Shown: one piece after another, positions 24,509-34,690 of the stretch | Numbering within the stretch: the first letter of the stretch is position 1 | Layout: each line of letters starts with the position of its first letter | Assembly: GCA_948474755.1 (NCBI GenBank) | Contig: CAOLHI010000965.1 | Coordinates: forward strand, 62,001 to 126,000 | DNA length: 64,000 bases | Direction of reading: 5' to 3' | Source: Ctenosaura bakeri | Lineage: Eukaryota > Chordata > Lepidosauria > Squamata > Iguanidae | Program-made: the position numbers and the translations under genes | Notes under the pieces: model-generated | Database searches by the model: none | What the model saw: only the letters and a program-made list of their open reading frames with translations | Told to the model about the DNA's origin: nothing

Positions 24509-24970
24509 TCATTGGGCACCAGGATCTTCCAGCTCTGGGATTGCCACAGAGGCGGGATCAACCAGCTGACCCTTCCCTTCCTTCAAGTGTGATAGTTGGT
24601 GAGTCTCTGAAATTATGTGCAAGAGCAGCAGTGCCCACTCCTTGCTGGAGACCCTTTCTTCCAAATCAAAGAGGAGGCTGGTCTTGGACCTGCGTGCCTC
24701 CTGGACCTCTGTCGTTTTGGGCAGGGCGGTGATCGAGATGAAGCCAAGAGCTGTCTTGGCCCCTCTCAAAATCACCAGGGTTACAATAACTAGGGTGCCC
24801 CCAAACATAGAAGCCAGCTGGCACCAATACAGTTTTGCGGAGGGGAAGGCAGTAGCCAGGTCGGCCTCTGTGTGGCATTTGGAACTCTCCATTATTGAAA
24901 TCTCCCAGGCTGGACTGCAGACAATGGGAGTAAGTGGAGTCAAGTTAGGGGATGCCAGGGTGAGTGCCAT
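24509..24970 (-). pseudogene. Retroelement reading frame with one membrane-spanning segment
   Basis: This frame of about 150 codons has a hydrophobic stretch (LASMFGGTLVIVTLVIL, around residues 52-68) followed by a Glu/Lys-rich tail and ends at TGA close to a putative LTR start. Position just before a 3' LTR and one transmembrane helix would fit the cytoplasmic end of a retroviral envelope, but no other envelope feature is visible. It lies in the same frame as the 25622-26068 part of the gag-like region. It may simply be a chance open frame. Confidence 0.3.
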
Positions 24971-25621
24971 TGCTAACCTGGGCTCTGGCTGGGCAGAAGC
25001 CTTTTGCTGCTTGACTCCGCAGTCTCACAGGAGGTTCCCCTGAAAGGAGGCATGAAGAGGAAGGACCCTCCTGGCCACGGCTTCAAGGAAATCCAGGGGG
25101 AAACTGCAAGTCTCTAACAGGGGGCTTAGAGCAGGGATAATGGCGAGCTTTGGAAGCTTGGGGCTCGTTTCCACTTGCTGTCTGTTCTCCCTGGCAATGT
25201 ACTGTGTTTTGTCCAATACTGTGGGGGTTTCCTCCTGAACCTTAGCCTGGTGCGATCCTTCTCAGTGCTCTGAAAGCAACACTGTCCCTGAGGTGGCTGG
25301 ATTTGCATTCGGGGCTGAGTCAGACGGAGGTGCAATCTACCTGGCTCTGGTGCGCCAGGGGCTCTTGGGTTTTCTCAAGGGCTTGGATTGGGTCCCCCCC
25401 CCGCCATATCCGGGCAAACGGATAGCGTCTGGGGTGGGCTCACCCTGTCTCATCAGGTTAGGGAGCAGCACTTTTGGCGTTGCTCCGGAGTCTGCAGGAG
25501 GGGTGGCAAGAGTCTTTCCCCTATTGGTCCTAGTGCCTGCCTTCACCCTAGGTCTACCCCATCTGTTGGGCATCAGTCAAGCCACAATCCTCTGGGGGAG
25601 ATCCCGGGACCAAGGGCACCC

Positions 25622-27489
25622 CTATCGTGAGAGCTCTAAATCAGGGTAACACCCAGCCTGAGGGGGGCCGCTGGTCACCGCATTCACAGGCTGGCTATTT
25701 CCCAGCGTTAGATGCCTGTCTAGTGCATCAAGGAGCTCGATTGTGGGTCTCCCATTGAATTGGCTCATGTCCAGTCCAAACCTACGTAGCATACCCCAGA
25801 TTCTCACTCTGTCCGAGGGCTACGTCTGGGCCGTGGCATCGTAACCACCAGACGTCTCCTTGGGAGAGCTGGATTCAGAGGGCTGTTTGGGGGCAGTAGG
25901 CTGCTTTTGGGGATTCCCTGCCTTGAATGACTGGCTGTGGGAGTCTCTCCCTTGCCACTGCCTATTGTCCTGTCTGGGGGCTGGGCGCGAGTTCCAGTTC
26001 CCAAGTGGAACGAAGTTCGGCACCGTCTTCCTGTGTTGGGAATGGGGGCCATAGTTCGAGTAGGTCACCTTGGCTATGGGTTCCCAATTCCTGGCATCTC
26101 TCTTTGGGCCTTATTGGGGGGTTGGAGGGAGCCAGCCTCCCGTAGCAGGTCAGCGACCCGACAGAGGTTGTTCCCAAAGTCCTCCCAAGATGTCATGGCG
26201 AGATCCACCAGACCTAGGGCCATCTTCATTTCATGATTCAAGCTTCTGTATAACAGAGTCTTGAACTCCACGACGTCGAAGTTGTACCCATGGGTGGTCA
26301 GGGGAACCTTCTTGGCCAGAATGGCGAGTAGCTGCTTCCATGCCACGTAAGCCTCAGGGTTCTCACGAGGACCCCAGTGCTCCATGACGTAGTGCACAAT
26401 CACACTCTGTCCAGGCCAAAGGATCTTCACTACCTCTCTCATCCAGTCATGGGCCTCGAGGCTAACAAGGCCCCGAACCACCACAGCCAACTCAAGAGTA
26501 GGGAGCTCGGATGGGGAAATGCAAAGCCTGGCCAGTTGGGTCAGGTCCTCACCATTGGCTGTCGGGTGAGAATGTATCACTGCGTTCAACTACATGATCC
26601 CAATGGACCGAGTTAGGGGACCCAGCTGGTCCGCGATCGCCTTCGCCTCAGTTGCCCTCCAGGGGACCCTAGTCTCCATGACCTGAGTCTCTCAGGTCTC
26701 TGCCTCAGAGGAACTGCCTTCTCCTGCAAGGATGGTCCTGTGACTCATGGACCATGTCTCTACTGGGTGGACTGGGACCTTAGGGTCGCTCCAGTCTGGA
26801 TTAATGGGGGAGGAAGCCAGAGCGTCCTCCGGCAGTGGCTCCCCGGAAAAATCCTGGGCAAAAGTCGGGAGCAGCTCTGGGCACACAGCCAAAATCAGGG
26901 CCTTGCATGTTTGGAGCTGGCTCTCCAGTGCAGCAATCTGCTTATGGCAAGCTGCATGAGTAACAACCTCCTGCTGTTCCTTAACTTGCCCCACCATGAG
27001 CTTGGCCGCTGCTCAGGCATGATCCAGCTCAGCCTCTAAGGCGTGGGCTTTCTCCTCCCAATTTTGGACCACTAGCTTGAGGTCGCTGAGTTTCTGTGTA
27101 GAGGCCTGCACGACAGATGCAAAAGTTACCTTGTCTGCCCGCAGTGCCTCAATCTCGGCATGAAGCCGGGCATTCTCCTTTTCTACTTCTGCTAGCCTCC
27201 CCCAGGTCTCTACAAGGGCACTGCAAGTGTCTCTGGCCACAAGCCAAAGTCCCCAAGTGGCCAACGCATCCTTTGATGGCCCAAATAGGTTCTTTGATTT
27301 ATGCTCCAGGGCGTATGCTTCTCGGAGTGAGGTAAAGGGATCAGCCGTCTTGAAGACAGAGTCCTTCCAGGGGCATTTCCCCTTACTCAACACCCACCTT
27401 TCTAACTTTCCTCGGATCTCCTCCTCGCACATGAGGTCCTTGACTGTGACGGGGCTCCCCTTGGTCATTTCTACAATACACACCTGCAC
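25622..27489 (-). pseudogene. Degraded gag-like polyprotein of a retrovirus-like element
   Basis: One minus-strand frame runs from 27489 to about 26074 with three nonsense codons (near 27013, 26692 and 26590). A frameshift near 26074-26090 leads to a second frame reaching about 25622. The N-terminal third has a coiled coil (VEKENARLHAEIEALRADK). The middle is a helical, Trp-rich capsid-like region (LEAHDWMREVVKILWPG, HYVMEHWGPRENPEAY). The C-terminal part is basic and Gln/Arg/Gly/Pro-rich (RPAPRQDNRQWQGRDS), like a nucleocapsid without a CCHC knuckle. The track start is a GTG, and an in-frame TAG lies just upstream, so the true start is unknown. I recognise the architecture, not the family. 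Confidence 0.5.
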
Positions 27490-28310
27490 TTCCTAACACA
27501 AAAAACAGGACCAGGAACTGGAGGGATGGGTAGGATCACCTAGACCCCTGGGGGAACTTCGGGAGATGAACTCTCTGGAACTACTCACAGGAAGAGGGAT
27601 GGGAACCTATCTCCAGCCTGCCCAAACAAAGTCACTCTTGTACACCCAAGCCCGGTTTTACACCTTGACAGCACTAGGGACGAGAGGACGAAGAAATGGT
27701 TGGTGGACGGGGAGGTCACCTAGACCCAGGGAACCCTCAGGAGTACTTCACCTGCCTGAAGGGGGGTAACGAACACTAAGGAACTTACTACGCTGCCTGG
27801 CCAAGCAGCAGGGGAAAAGAGATGGGAGCCTAAACCAAACCGTCCCTAACAGTTTTTCTATGAGGAGGCCCTTCCTGCACCTCAGGACAAATCTCTTAAA
27901 ACCCTAAACCAGGTCGGGGTTCCACTCACACCTATTGCTAGCAAATCTGGGACACACCCGAGAATGGAGAAGCCGGGACGCACCCGCGCCTTCTCTAACT
28001 TTAACAAATGGTGCTCGTAAGTCATAGTAAGGCAGTCATAGAATCAAAGCAACTGACAGAGGACCCTCAGAATGGGGATGAAACAGCAAGGGCAAAATTG
28101 GCATGATTAGTTCAAATTGACTGATTGCGCCATATTTGGAACAATAACATGTTGTAAGCAAAGAAGCATCAATACCTGTACAGAGTGACTAGTGAGAGCG
28201 AATTCTAGAGAGCATGCTGCCCTTTTGTTTCACTTCTCTGTTTGTTTCTTTGATCTATGTACCTAAGCCTTTTTGTTTCTTTCCTGCCTGCAAAGGTCAC
28301 TTCCTCCTTC
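27490..28310 (-). other. Leader region of the gag-like element
   Basis: Noncoding, moderately GC-rich sequence upstream of the gag-like frame. A motif around TCACCTAGACCC recurs (about 27536 and 27717) with partly similar sequence following each copy, suggesting an old tandem duplication. No LTR matching the sequence at 23799-24495 was found, so the 5' LTR of this element is missing or unrecognised. Confidence 0.35.
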
Positions 28311-28314
28311 TTCC

Positions 28315-29210
28315 TGTTACCCTGCTTGCTTGGGGGTCCCTTAGGGACACCTAAATGTGCTCTCAATTATACAAGTTGGAGAAATTAGTCAAAGAGCACA
28401 AGCTAGCAATGCGAGAGGCAGGGCAACAAAGCGGAATCTTATACCCAATGTTTACAGGGTCAGGCCCAGTCAAAAATCACACAAATTGTTCAAATTTAAG
28501 TATTTTATTGACATAGATGTTAAAGTCTATACAATCACTCAGCTGCACTCACTCCAACAAGCATACAAGACTATAGAAAGTTAGAACGAGGTGAAAATTA
28601 AGAGCGAGAGAGAGACATAAGGGTTTGATTTAATACTGTACCAATCCAGAAGTCTTCAGCTGGGAGAAAACGATCTCAGCCATGCCTTTTGAGGCTGAGG
28701 GAAGCTTACCAGCTTCATGGTTTGCAGATCTGAGAGAACTCCTAACTCCAAAACTCCCAACTCCAAAACCAAACTCTCCAAAACCAAACTCCAAAATTCC
28801 AAACAGAATGAGAAAATGCACCTAGTTATAGATCTGACCTATGTCCTCGGAAACCAGATGGCTGCAGTTTATTATTCAGCTTTTGTAGTTCAAAGAAAAT
28901 ACAGCCAAGCATCCTTGCAGTTTCCTGCAAGATGAGTATCTTTCCGGAGATGCATACCTCAAAGTGACAAATTCCAGGCTATTTGCATTGTTTATTTGTT
29001 CCCAGAGAGTAATTGTTTCCTGATTGCAGCTGAAAATCCATTCAAGTGGCCTTTGAGCCATTTCCAAGATCACCCAGGATGTGTGACAGAAAGCAGGCTA
29101 CTCTCTCCTGCCTACGTGTCTGTCCAATATATCTCTATGGCTCACTATGTTTGATATAAAATAATTAGGATCCTCAGGACATAGTTTTTAGGTGTGTTAA
29201 GGGGCTTACA
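28315..29210 (-). mobile_element. Solo LTR, minus orientation, 4-bp target duplication
   Basis: This 896-bp element reads TGTAAGCCCC...GCAGGGTAACA on the minus strand and is flanked by TTCC on both sides (28311-28314 and 29211-29214). It has AATAAA on the minus strand (plus about 28503). The shared U5 block (plus about 28435-28470, CCCAATGTTTACAGGGTCAG) also occurs in four other LTRs of this window. Its 3' end closely matches the LTR ending at 35782. The absence of internal sequence plus the duplication indicate a solo LTR left by LTR-LTR recombination. Four-base duplications are usual for class I (gammaretrovirus-like) elements. Confidence 0.85.
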
Positions 29211-29590
29211 TTCCAAAATTTTGTAAGTCATTTTGCCTCCCTTTGTCTGTGAAGGACCATCCATGAGGCTCCTGCCTCAGGATGACTTACATTCATTCAT
29301 GAGAGCCATCTTTTAGGGGCTCTACTAAAATTTAAGAAATCTTTTTCTGTTTATTTTTTTTTCTATACCACTATGGATTACCTAAAAAAATAAATGTTAA
29401 GTTTCCCCCTTTTTTTAACCTTACAAGAGCATCCTGAGTATTTTTCTCTTATTTACTACCACAAGCTCACATTGCATTGGCTATGCTGCACTCTGTTTGA
29501 TACAGATACCAAATATTCCTATACAGCAAAGGAGAAAGTGGGAAATCCTGAAGAAGATGTACTAATCCACCAGTATTAACACCATACTAA
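29211..29590. other. No gene recognised
   Basis: Mostly AT-rich sequence between the solo LTR and the first gag-like codons of the gypsy element. No LTR end was recognised here. Confidence 0.5.
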
Positions 29591-30458
29591 TTTTGAAATA
29601 CAAGCTATTTAAAAGAAGGGTTGATAAAGGGGCAAGCCTGTCAGAGCATATAAATCAAATGTATGTTGTAGAGCAATTAAAGGTAATTGGATCAGGGGCT
29701 TCAGAAGAGACTATCACAGGCATCATCCATTGTATCTTAGACAAATCTTGTCTAACTGCTCTAGAAAAATGCTCAGAATTGGAATTAAAACTGGGCAGCA
29801 ATAGCAAGGGAGCACACCAAAAACTGAGTGATGAGAGGGCAATGAGAAGAATTTAGGTCTGTGTCTACACTGTGGGAAAGGGGAACACCTAGTAGCCAAC
29901 TGCCCAGACCTCACAAAGAAAGGGGGAGAAGGGGAACCAGGAAAGCGGGAAGCAAGACAAGAAGCTAAGGGCAACAGGCACTAGCTAGGTGCTAAACATG
30001 AAAGTGGCAAGCACATATTCTGTAGACCTAGTGGGAGAAAGTGGAGACTCCATGGAGAACAGCAACTCAGAGATGTCAGGAAATGAAACAAGCCTGCATC
30101 GAGCACCAGAGTATGGGCTATGAACAACAGGCACCGAGAGATCATGGTGAGGGGCAGCACTACTCCTTTCTTCATACCTGTTAGCTTAAGACACTCAGGA
30201 GAAGGGGAATGCATGAACCTTCTGGCCATAATAGATTCAAGGTGCACCAGGTGTCTTACAAACCCAATAGTCACCACAGGAACAGGGTTACCAGCAGAGA
30301 ATCTGAACCAGCCAATCAAGTTTCTGCAAATTGATGGCAGGGAAATGGAAGAAGGCTAATGAAACATGAGAGTGCCCCTGTATTCCTAGGGGTAGGAGCT
30401 CATTGGGAAAGCATACAATTTATGCTAGCTCCCACCACTCAATACCTGCTGGTGTTGG
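29590..30458 (+). pseudogene. Ty3/gypsy-type gag end and protease, degraded
   Basis: A zinc knuckle CX2CX4HX4C (CLHCGKGEHLVANC, about 29862-29903) marks the end of gag. Next comes a retropepsin-like segment with LLAIIDSRCTRCLTNP, where the usual D-S/T-G triad reads DSR. The segment ends APTTQYLLVLG at the insertion point of the solo LTR. Stops and frameshifts are frequent. The first ~70 codons (YKLFKRRVDKGASLSEHINQ onwards) look more like a Ty1/copia UBN2-type gag, so this stretch may be composite. Gag forms the particle and the protease would cleave the polyprotein. Confidence 0.7.
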
Positions 30459-31466
30459 TGTTACACCCCAGAGTAACCCTAAGAGAGGGCCCCTAAAATT
30501 GGCATGACTTCCCCCATATTGGATATTGGCTAGCAAAGGTCAGTTGCAAGTAAAAATTGGTTTTGAAGTAGGTTCTTAAGACCAGCAACACCCTTTGCTG
30601 TTGTATGGGAATGTAGACAAGATCCTTTAGGCTAAAAGACAACAACCTATTGTTCCAAGTCACACATCTCTAGGCAGCCACAATAGACTCTCTCCTTGAT
30701 TAATAAATTGAATCATTAAGGTTGTCTCAGTCCCAAGCCACGCTGATAAACTTTGCAAGGATAGACAATCAAAGTCTATCAATTTGGAATTTTAAACCTA
30801 TCACATACCTGGACTTTCCCAGGATAAACAATACCAAGGAGAGGTCGTGATATTTGCCTAACATTATATTCCGCAGTCATCGCCCATTAATGCCACTTTG
30901 CTAGCTGATACACAGCCCGAGGACAGAAATTGGCTATAAAAATCCTCACTTTTTGAGCCTCTTTGGAGAGCCTCCCAGACTGGACAAGGGCACGTTTCAC
31001 TGCTACCGAGGTGTCCCACTCAAGCCACTCGGACACTGCTGAGAGCTAAACACAACTCGCATCTCTGACCTTCTGTGAAACCCCACTGCTTCCAGCCTTC
31101 CAGCCCCAGGATACAGCCTTCCCTTGGTGCTGTACACCGAGCCTTCGCTAATCTCCTCCTTCTCCAGGATGCCTAGACTAAGGTCCGTATGCCCTCTCTC
31201 CCAACTGTCTCTTATTTCCAACTTCATTTCTGTAGCCCTTGTGTGATTGTAGGATTATTTGTTGACGTGTGTTGCGACCTTCTCTGTTAGTTTTAATAAA
31301 GTTACTTTAGATTGTTCCTCTGACTTTTGCATGGTTCTGACCCCATAGACATGGGGTTAAAGATCTCTTGCCCTGACCTCTTGCAAGCTTTGAGTTTCTC
31401 TGTTAGTTTCCTTAATTTGAAGCCTGTTTGAGTGTCCTTGAGATACCCCTAATTTCCAGGGTAACA
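30459..31466 (+). mobile_element. Solo LTR inside Ty3/gypsy protease region, 4-bp target duplication
   Basis: This 1008-bp element reads TGTTACACC...CAGGGTAACA and is flanked by TTGG at 30455-30458 and 31467-31470. Removing it and one TTGG restores the gypsy frame LLVLGLSWLKFYD across the junction. It contains a TATA box TATAAA (30935-30940), an AATAAA signal (31295-31300) and the conserved U5 block (TGACCCCATAGACATGGGGT, about 31338-31357). The insertion postdates the gypsy element. No internal retroviral sequence remains. Confidence 0.92.
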
Positions 31467-32233
31467 TTGGGACTCAGTTGGCTGAAATTTTATGATCCCC
31501 ACATTTGTTGGAGCAACAGGGCAATTTATTTCCCTGAGGAGTGTCAGGAACATGTATGAGACACATGTCAAAATAAAAGGAAATGCCTGCAGATTACCCA
31601 GTGGCAACAAGGGGGAAGGAAAGAGGTGGAAGCAGGGACTCTGCCTGTGGAATACATGGATTTACATGAAGTGGCATCAGAGAGTGAGTTTGACCAGCTC
31701 CCTCCCAACCATGAAACTGACTTTGCCATCACATTGGAACCAGTGGCTGTCCTGCCAAAAAGTAAATTGTATGCGATGTCACCTAAAGAGATGGAAACAC
31801 AGAGGTAGTTTATTGATAAGAATTTAAAATGAAATTTTATGTTCATGCAGAACATAAATGGAGTTTTGCATGAACACTTATATAAAGGGCTCCTGGTCTA
31901 CCTAGATGATGTGCTGATTTACAGTCAGATGTATGAGAAACATGTGGCACCAGTGAGAAAAGTGTTAGTTACATTGAAAGACAATAGGCTGTACTTTAAA
32001 TTGTCTAAATGCAGATTTCACACCAAAAGGTTAGATTAGCTGGGATATTGCATGCCTGAGAAAGATATAGAAATGGACCCAGCCAAGGTTAAGAGTGTGT
32101 TGAACTCTGGGAACCTCCAAACTGTGTAGGCAATTGCAAAGTTTGTTGGGGTACCCTAATTTCTATAAGCAGTTCATTCCCAACTTTGCTTAGGTGGCCT
32201 TGGCACTGACGGATTTGCTGAAAACTAAGAAAA
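31467..32233 (+). pseudogene. Ty3/gypsy reverse transcriptase, internally deleted
   Basis: After the LTR the gypsy frame continues LSWLKFYDPHICW, then an N-terminal RT linker (PVEYMDLHEVASESEFDQLP, KLYAMSPKEME) reaching FIDKNLK at about 31827. Immediately after comes FMQNINGVLHEHL and the catalytic box YLDDVLIYS (about 31898). In intact gypsy RTs roughly 150 residues, including the fingers and the first catalytic aspartate, lie between these points, so this copy has an internal deletion. It continues CRFHTKRLD and FYKQFIPNFA before the SINE at 32234. RNA-templated DNA synthesis would be impossible. Confidence 0.8.
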
Positions 32234-32461
32234 GGAGCCCTGGTGGCGCAGTGGTTAAATGCCAGTACTGCAAGCCACAAGGTTGTAAGTTCGATCCTGC
32301 CTGGCTCCAAGGTTGACTCAGCCTTCCATCCTTTTGCAGGTCGGTAAAATGAGTGCCCAGCTTGTTGGGGGCATGTATAGAAATGTTGCGAAATACATGC
32401 TATTTGTAAGTTGTTCGCCGCCTCAATCTGTATGGAGAGGCGGGATACAAATAAAAAAAAA
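32234..32461 (+). mobile_element. tRNA-derived SINE, full length
   Basis: The head has an A box (TGGCGCAGTGG, 32244-32254) and a B box (AGTTCGATCC, 32288-32297), the two RNA polymerase III promoter elements of a tRNA. The tRNA-unrelated body (GGTCGGTAAAATGAG, CTTGTTGGGGGCATGTATAG) leads to GGATACAAATAAAAAAAAA. AAGAAAA before (32227-32233) and after (32473-32479) is a possible target duplication. It interrupts the gypsy RT/RNase H region. A truncated tail copy of the family lies at 5604-5720. Confidence 0.85.
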
Positions 32462-33690
32462 GGGGGAAGGCAAAGAAAATAAGGAGGGGTCGGGCGGATG
32501 GGGGACAAACCCAAACCTGGCACAAAAATGCAATGGATGGAGGAATACCAAATGCCTTTGATGAACTGAAACACGTCTTTAGCTCAGAACCCATATTGAA
32601 ACACCCAGGTCCAAATCACCCTTTTATAATACAGGTGGATGCGAGTAGCAAAGCCATGGGGCAGCACTGCTGCAAAAGAACATGGAAGGAAAGATGAGAC
32701 CCTGTGCTTATCTGTTGAAAAAGTTTGATCAGGGGGAACTGAATCTACCTATTTGGGAAAAGGAAGCTGCAGCTATAAAAAATGCATTAGAAATTTGGAG
32801 GAATTTGCTGGAGAGTGCTTCATGCCCCTTTGAAGTTTAGACAGACCACTGTAACCTACCGGCTTTGCCAACACCAAGATGTCTCACAGCCAAAACAGAA
32901 AGGTGGGTGAATTCTTTTTTTTTAATAAATTCAAGTTTGTTATCAAACACTTACCAGGAAAAAAGAACATTTTGGCTGATGCATTGTCTGCGTTACCTCA
33001 GCATGATTGTAAGAGACCTGAAGTAATAGACACTATATTTACTCACTGGCAGCTATGATTAGCAGTAATAATATGCAAACAAAGTAGCCAACAAAAGGGG
33101 AGGAACAGATTTTAGTGAGTCCTTTAGTGAGTTCGAAAAAGGTTGAGTCAAAATGATGGGAGAACTGAGCAACCAGCAGAACTAGATGAAAAGGGGGTAG
33201 GAAACTATAAGGAAGATAAAATGTATGTTCCTGAAAAAAGGCATGCCCAAGTACTGCAGAGGTGCCATGATGTCAAGCCCACTGGCCACATTGGCTTTGT
33301 AAAAACCCATGTGCAGGGAACACTAGTGGTCAAAATGAGGGCAGATTTTGAAAACTGTATTAGAAGTTGCCCAATGTTCACGCAGAGTAAACAGGTGGGG
33401 GAAGCAAACGAGCTTCCTGTGGCCACTACTGACCACTAACAGTAGTGTTAGAAGGATAATTTTATTCTTTCATGCTTCCCTTTTTATATCATCCATGAAC
33501 ACATGTCAGCATGGACTTCATAACTGACCTGCCAGATAACAATCAGAAAGCTGTGATTTAGGTGGTCACAGACATGTTTTCCAAACAGGCACATTTCGCG
33601 GCATGCAAGACACTGCCTATGATTATGCAGCTGTCTACATTATTCATACAACATGTGCATAAATTGCATGGAACACCCCTCAAAATTGTG
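32462..33690 (+). pseudogene. Ty3/gypsy RNase H and integrase remnants
   Basis: The RNase H region is read as [17 protein letters not shown], then [13 protein letters not shown] (the first catalytic Asp) and LPIWEKEAAAIKNALE. The integrase zinc finger follows at about 33215-33390, with two His (RHAQVLQRCHDVKPTGHIGF) and CIRSC. The catalytic core begins DFITDLPDN (about 33510) with VVTDMFSKQAHF. Several frameshifts and stops interrupt it, and the sequence breaks off at the CR1 insertion near 33690. RNase H degrades the RNA template and integrase joins the cDNA to the host. Confidence 0.8.
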
Positions 33691-34690
33691 ACTGGTGGCT
33701 TTGTAATTGGTTGACTGACTGAACCCAAAGGGTGCTCAACAATGGCTGATTTTCATCCTGGAGAGAGGGTTCTCTCCTGGGCCCAGTGCTATTCAACATC
33801 TTCATCAATGACTTCATCAATGACTTGGATGACGGAATAGAGGGCATGCTGATCAAATTTGCAGATGATACCAAATTGGGAGGGGTTGCTAATTTGCCAA
33901 AGGGCAGGATCAAAATTCAAAATGATCTTGATAGATTGGAGAGCTGAGCCAAAGCTAATGACATGAATTTCAACAGAGAGAAATGTAAGGTCCTACACTT
34001 AGGCGGATAAAATGGAATGACTAAATATAGGATGGGGCACACGTAAATGGATAACAGTACATGTGGAAGGGATCTGAGAGTCTTGGTGGCCCACAAGCGG
34101 AACATGAGTCAGCAGTGTGATGCAGCGGCCAAAAAAGTCAATGCAATTCTCAAAGGCGGTAACTCAATTTAGCTTTGGTTAGACCTCATCTGGAATCCTG
34201 TGTTCAGTTCTGGGCACCTCAATTCAATATCAACAAGCTGGAACATGTCCAGAGGAGGGTGACCAAAATGGTGAAGGGTCTGGAAGCCATGCTCTATGAA
34301 GAGCGGCTTAGGGAGCTGGGCATGTTTAGTCTGGAGAAGAGAAGGTTAAGAGGGGACATGATAGCCATGTTTAAATATTTGAAGGGATGTCATGTTGAGG
34401 AGGGAGCAGGTTTGTTTTCTGCTGCTCCAGAGACTAGGACAAGGAGCAATGGATTCAAGCTGCAGGAAAGGAGATTCGACCTGAACCACAGGAAGAACTT
34501 CCTGACAGTCAGAGCTGTCTGGCAGTGGAATATGCTGCCTTGGAGTGTGGTAAAGTCTCCTTTTTGGAGGTTTTTAAGCAGAAGTTGGATGGCCATCTGT
34601 TGTGAGTGCTTTGATGTGGGTTCCTGCGTGGCAGGAGGTTGGATTGGATGGCCCCTGTGATCTCTTCCAATGCTATGATTCTATGATTCC
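33691..34690 (+). mobile_element. CR1 LINE, 5'-truncated, 3' end present
   Basis: RT and post-RT sequence is readable: SQGSVLGP-like start, LFNIFINDL, the catalytic [11 protein letters not shown] (about 33857), then [20 protein letters not shown] and [20 protein letters not shown]. The element ends in the short ATGATTCTATGATT direct repeat typical of CR1 3' ends in place of a poly(A). Frameshifts near 33940 and 34160 and several stops make it inactive. A second, shorter CR1 3' end is at 50118-50403. Confidence 0.88.

Noticed and set aside
25337..25573. Retroviral protease in the gag-like element (an ADSGA-like string)
   Set aside because: A D-S-G triplet occurs, but the flanking residues lack the hydrophobic pattern and flap of a retropepsin, so it is probably chance in a Pro/Arg-rich stretch.
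32234..32310. A tRNA gene
   Set aside because: A and B boxes are present, but the sequence does not fold into a full tRNA and continues into a SINE body and A-rich tail.
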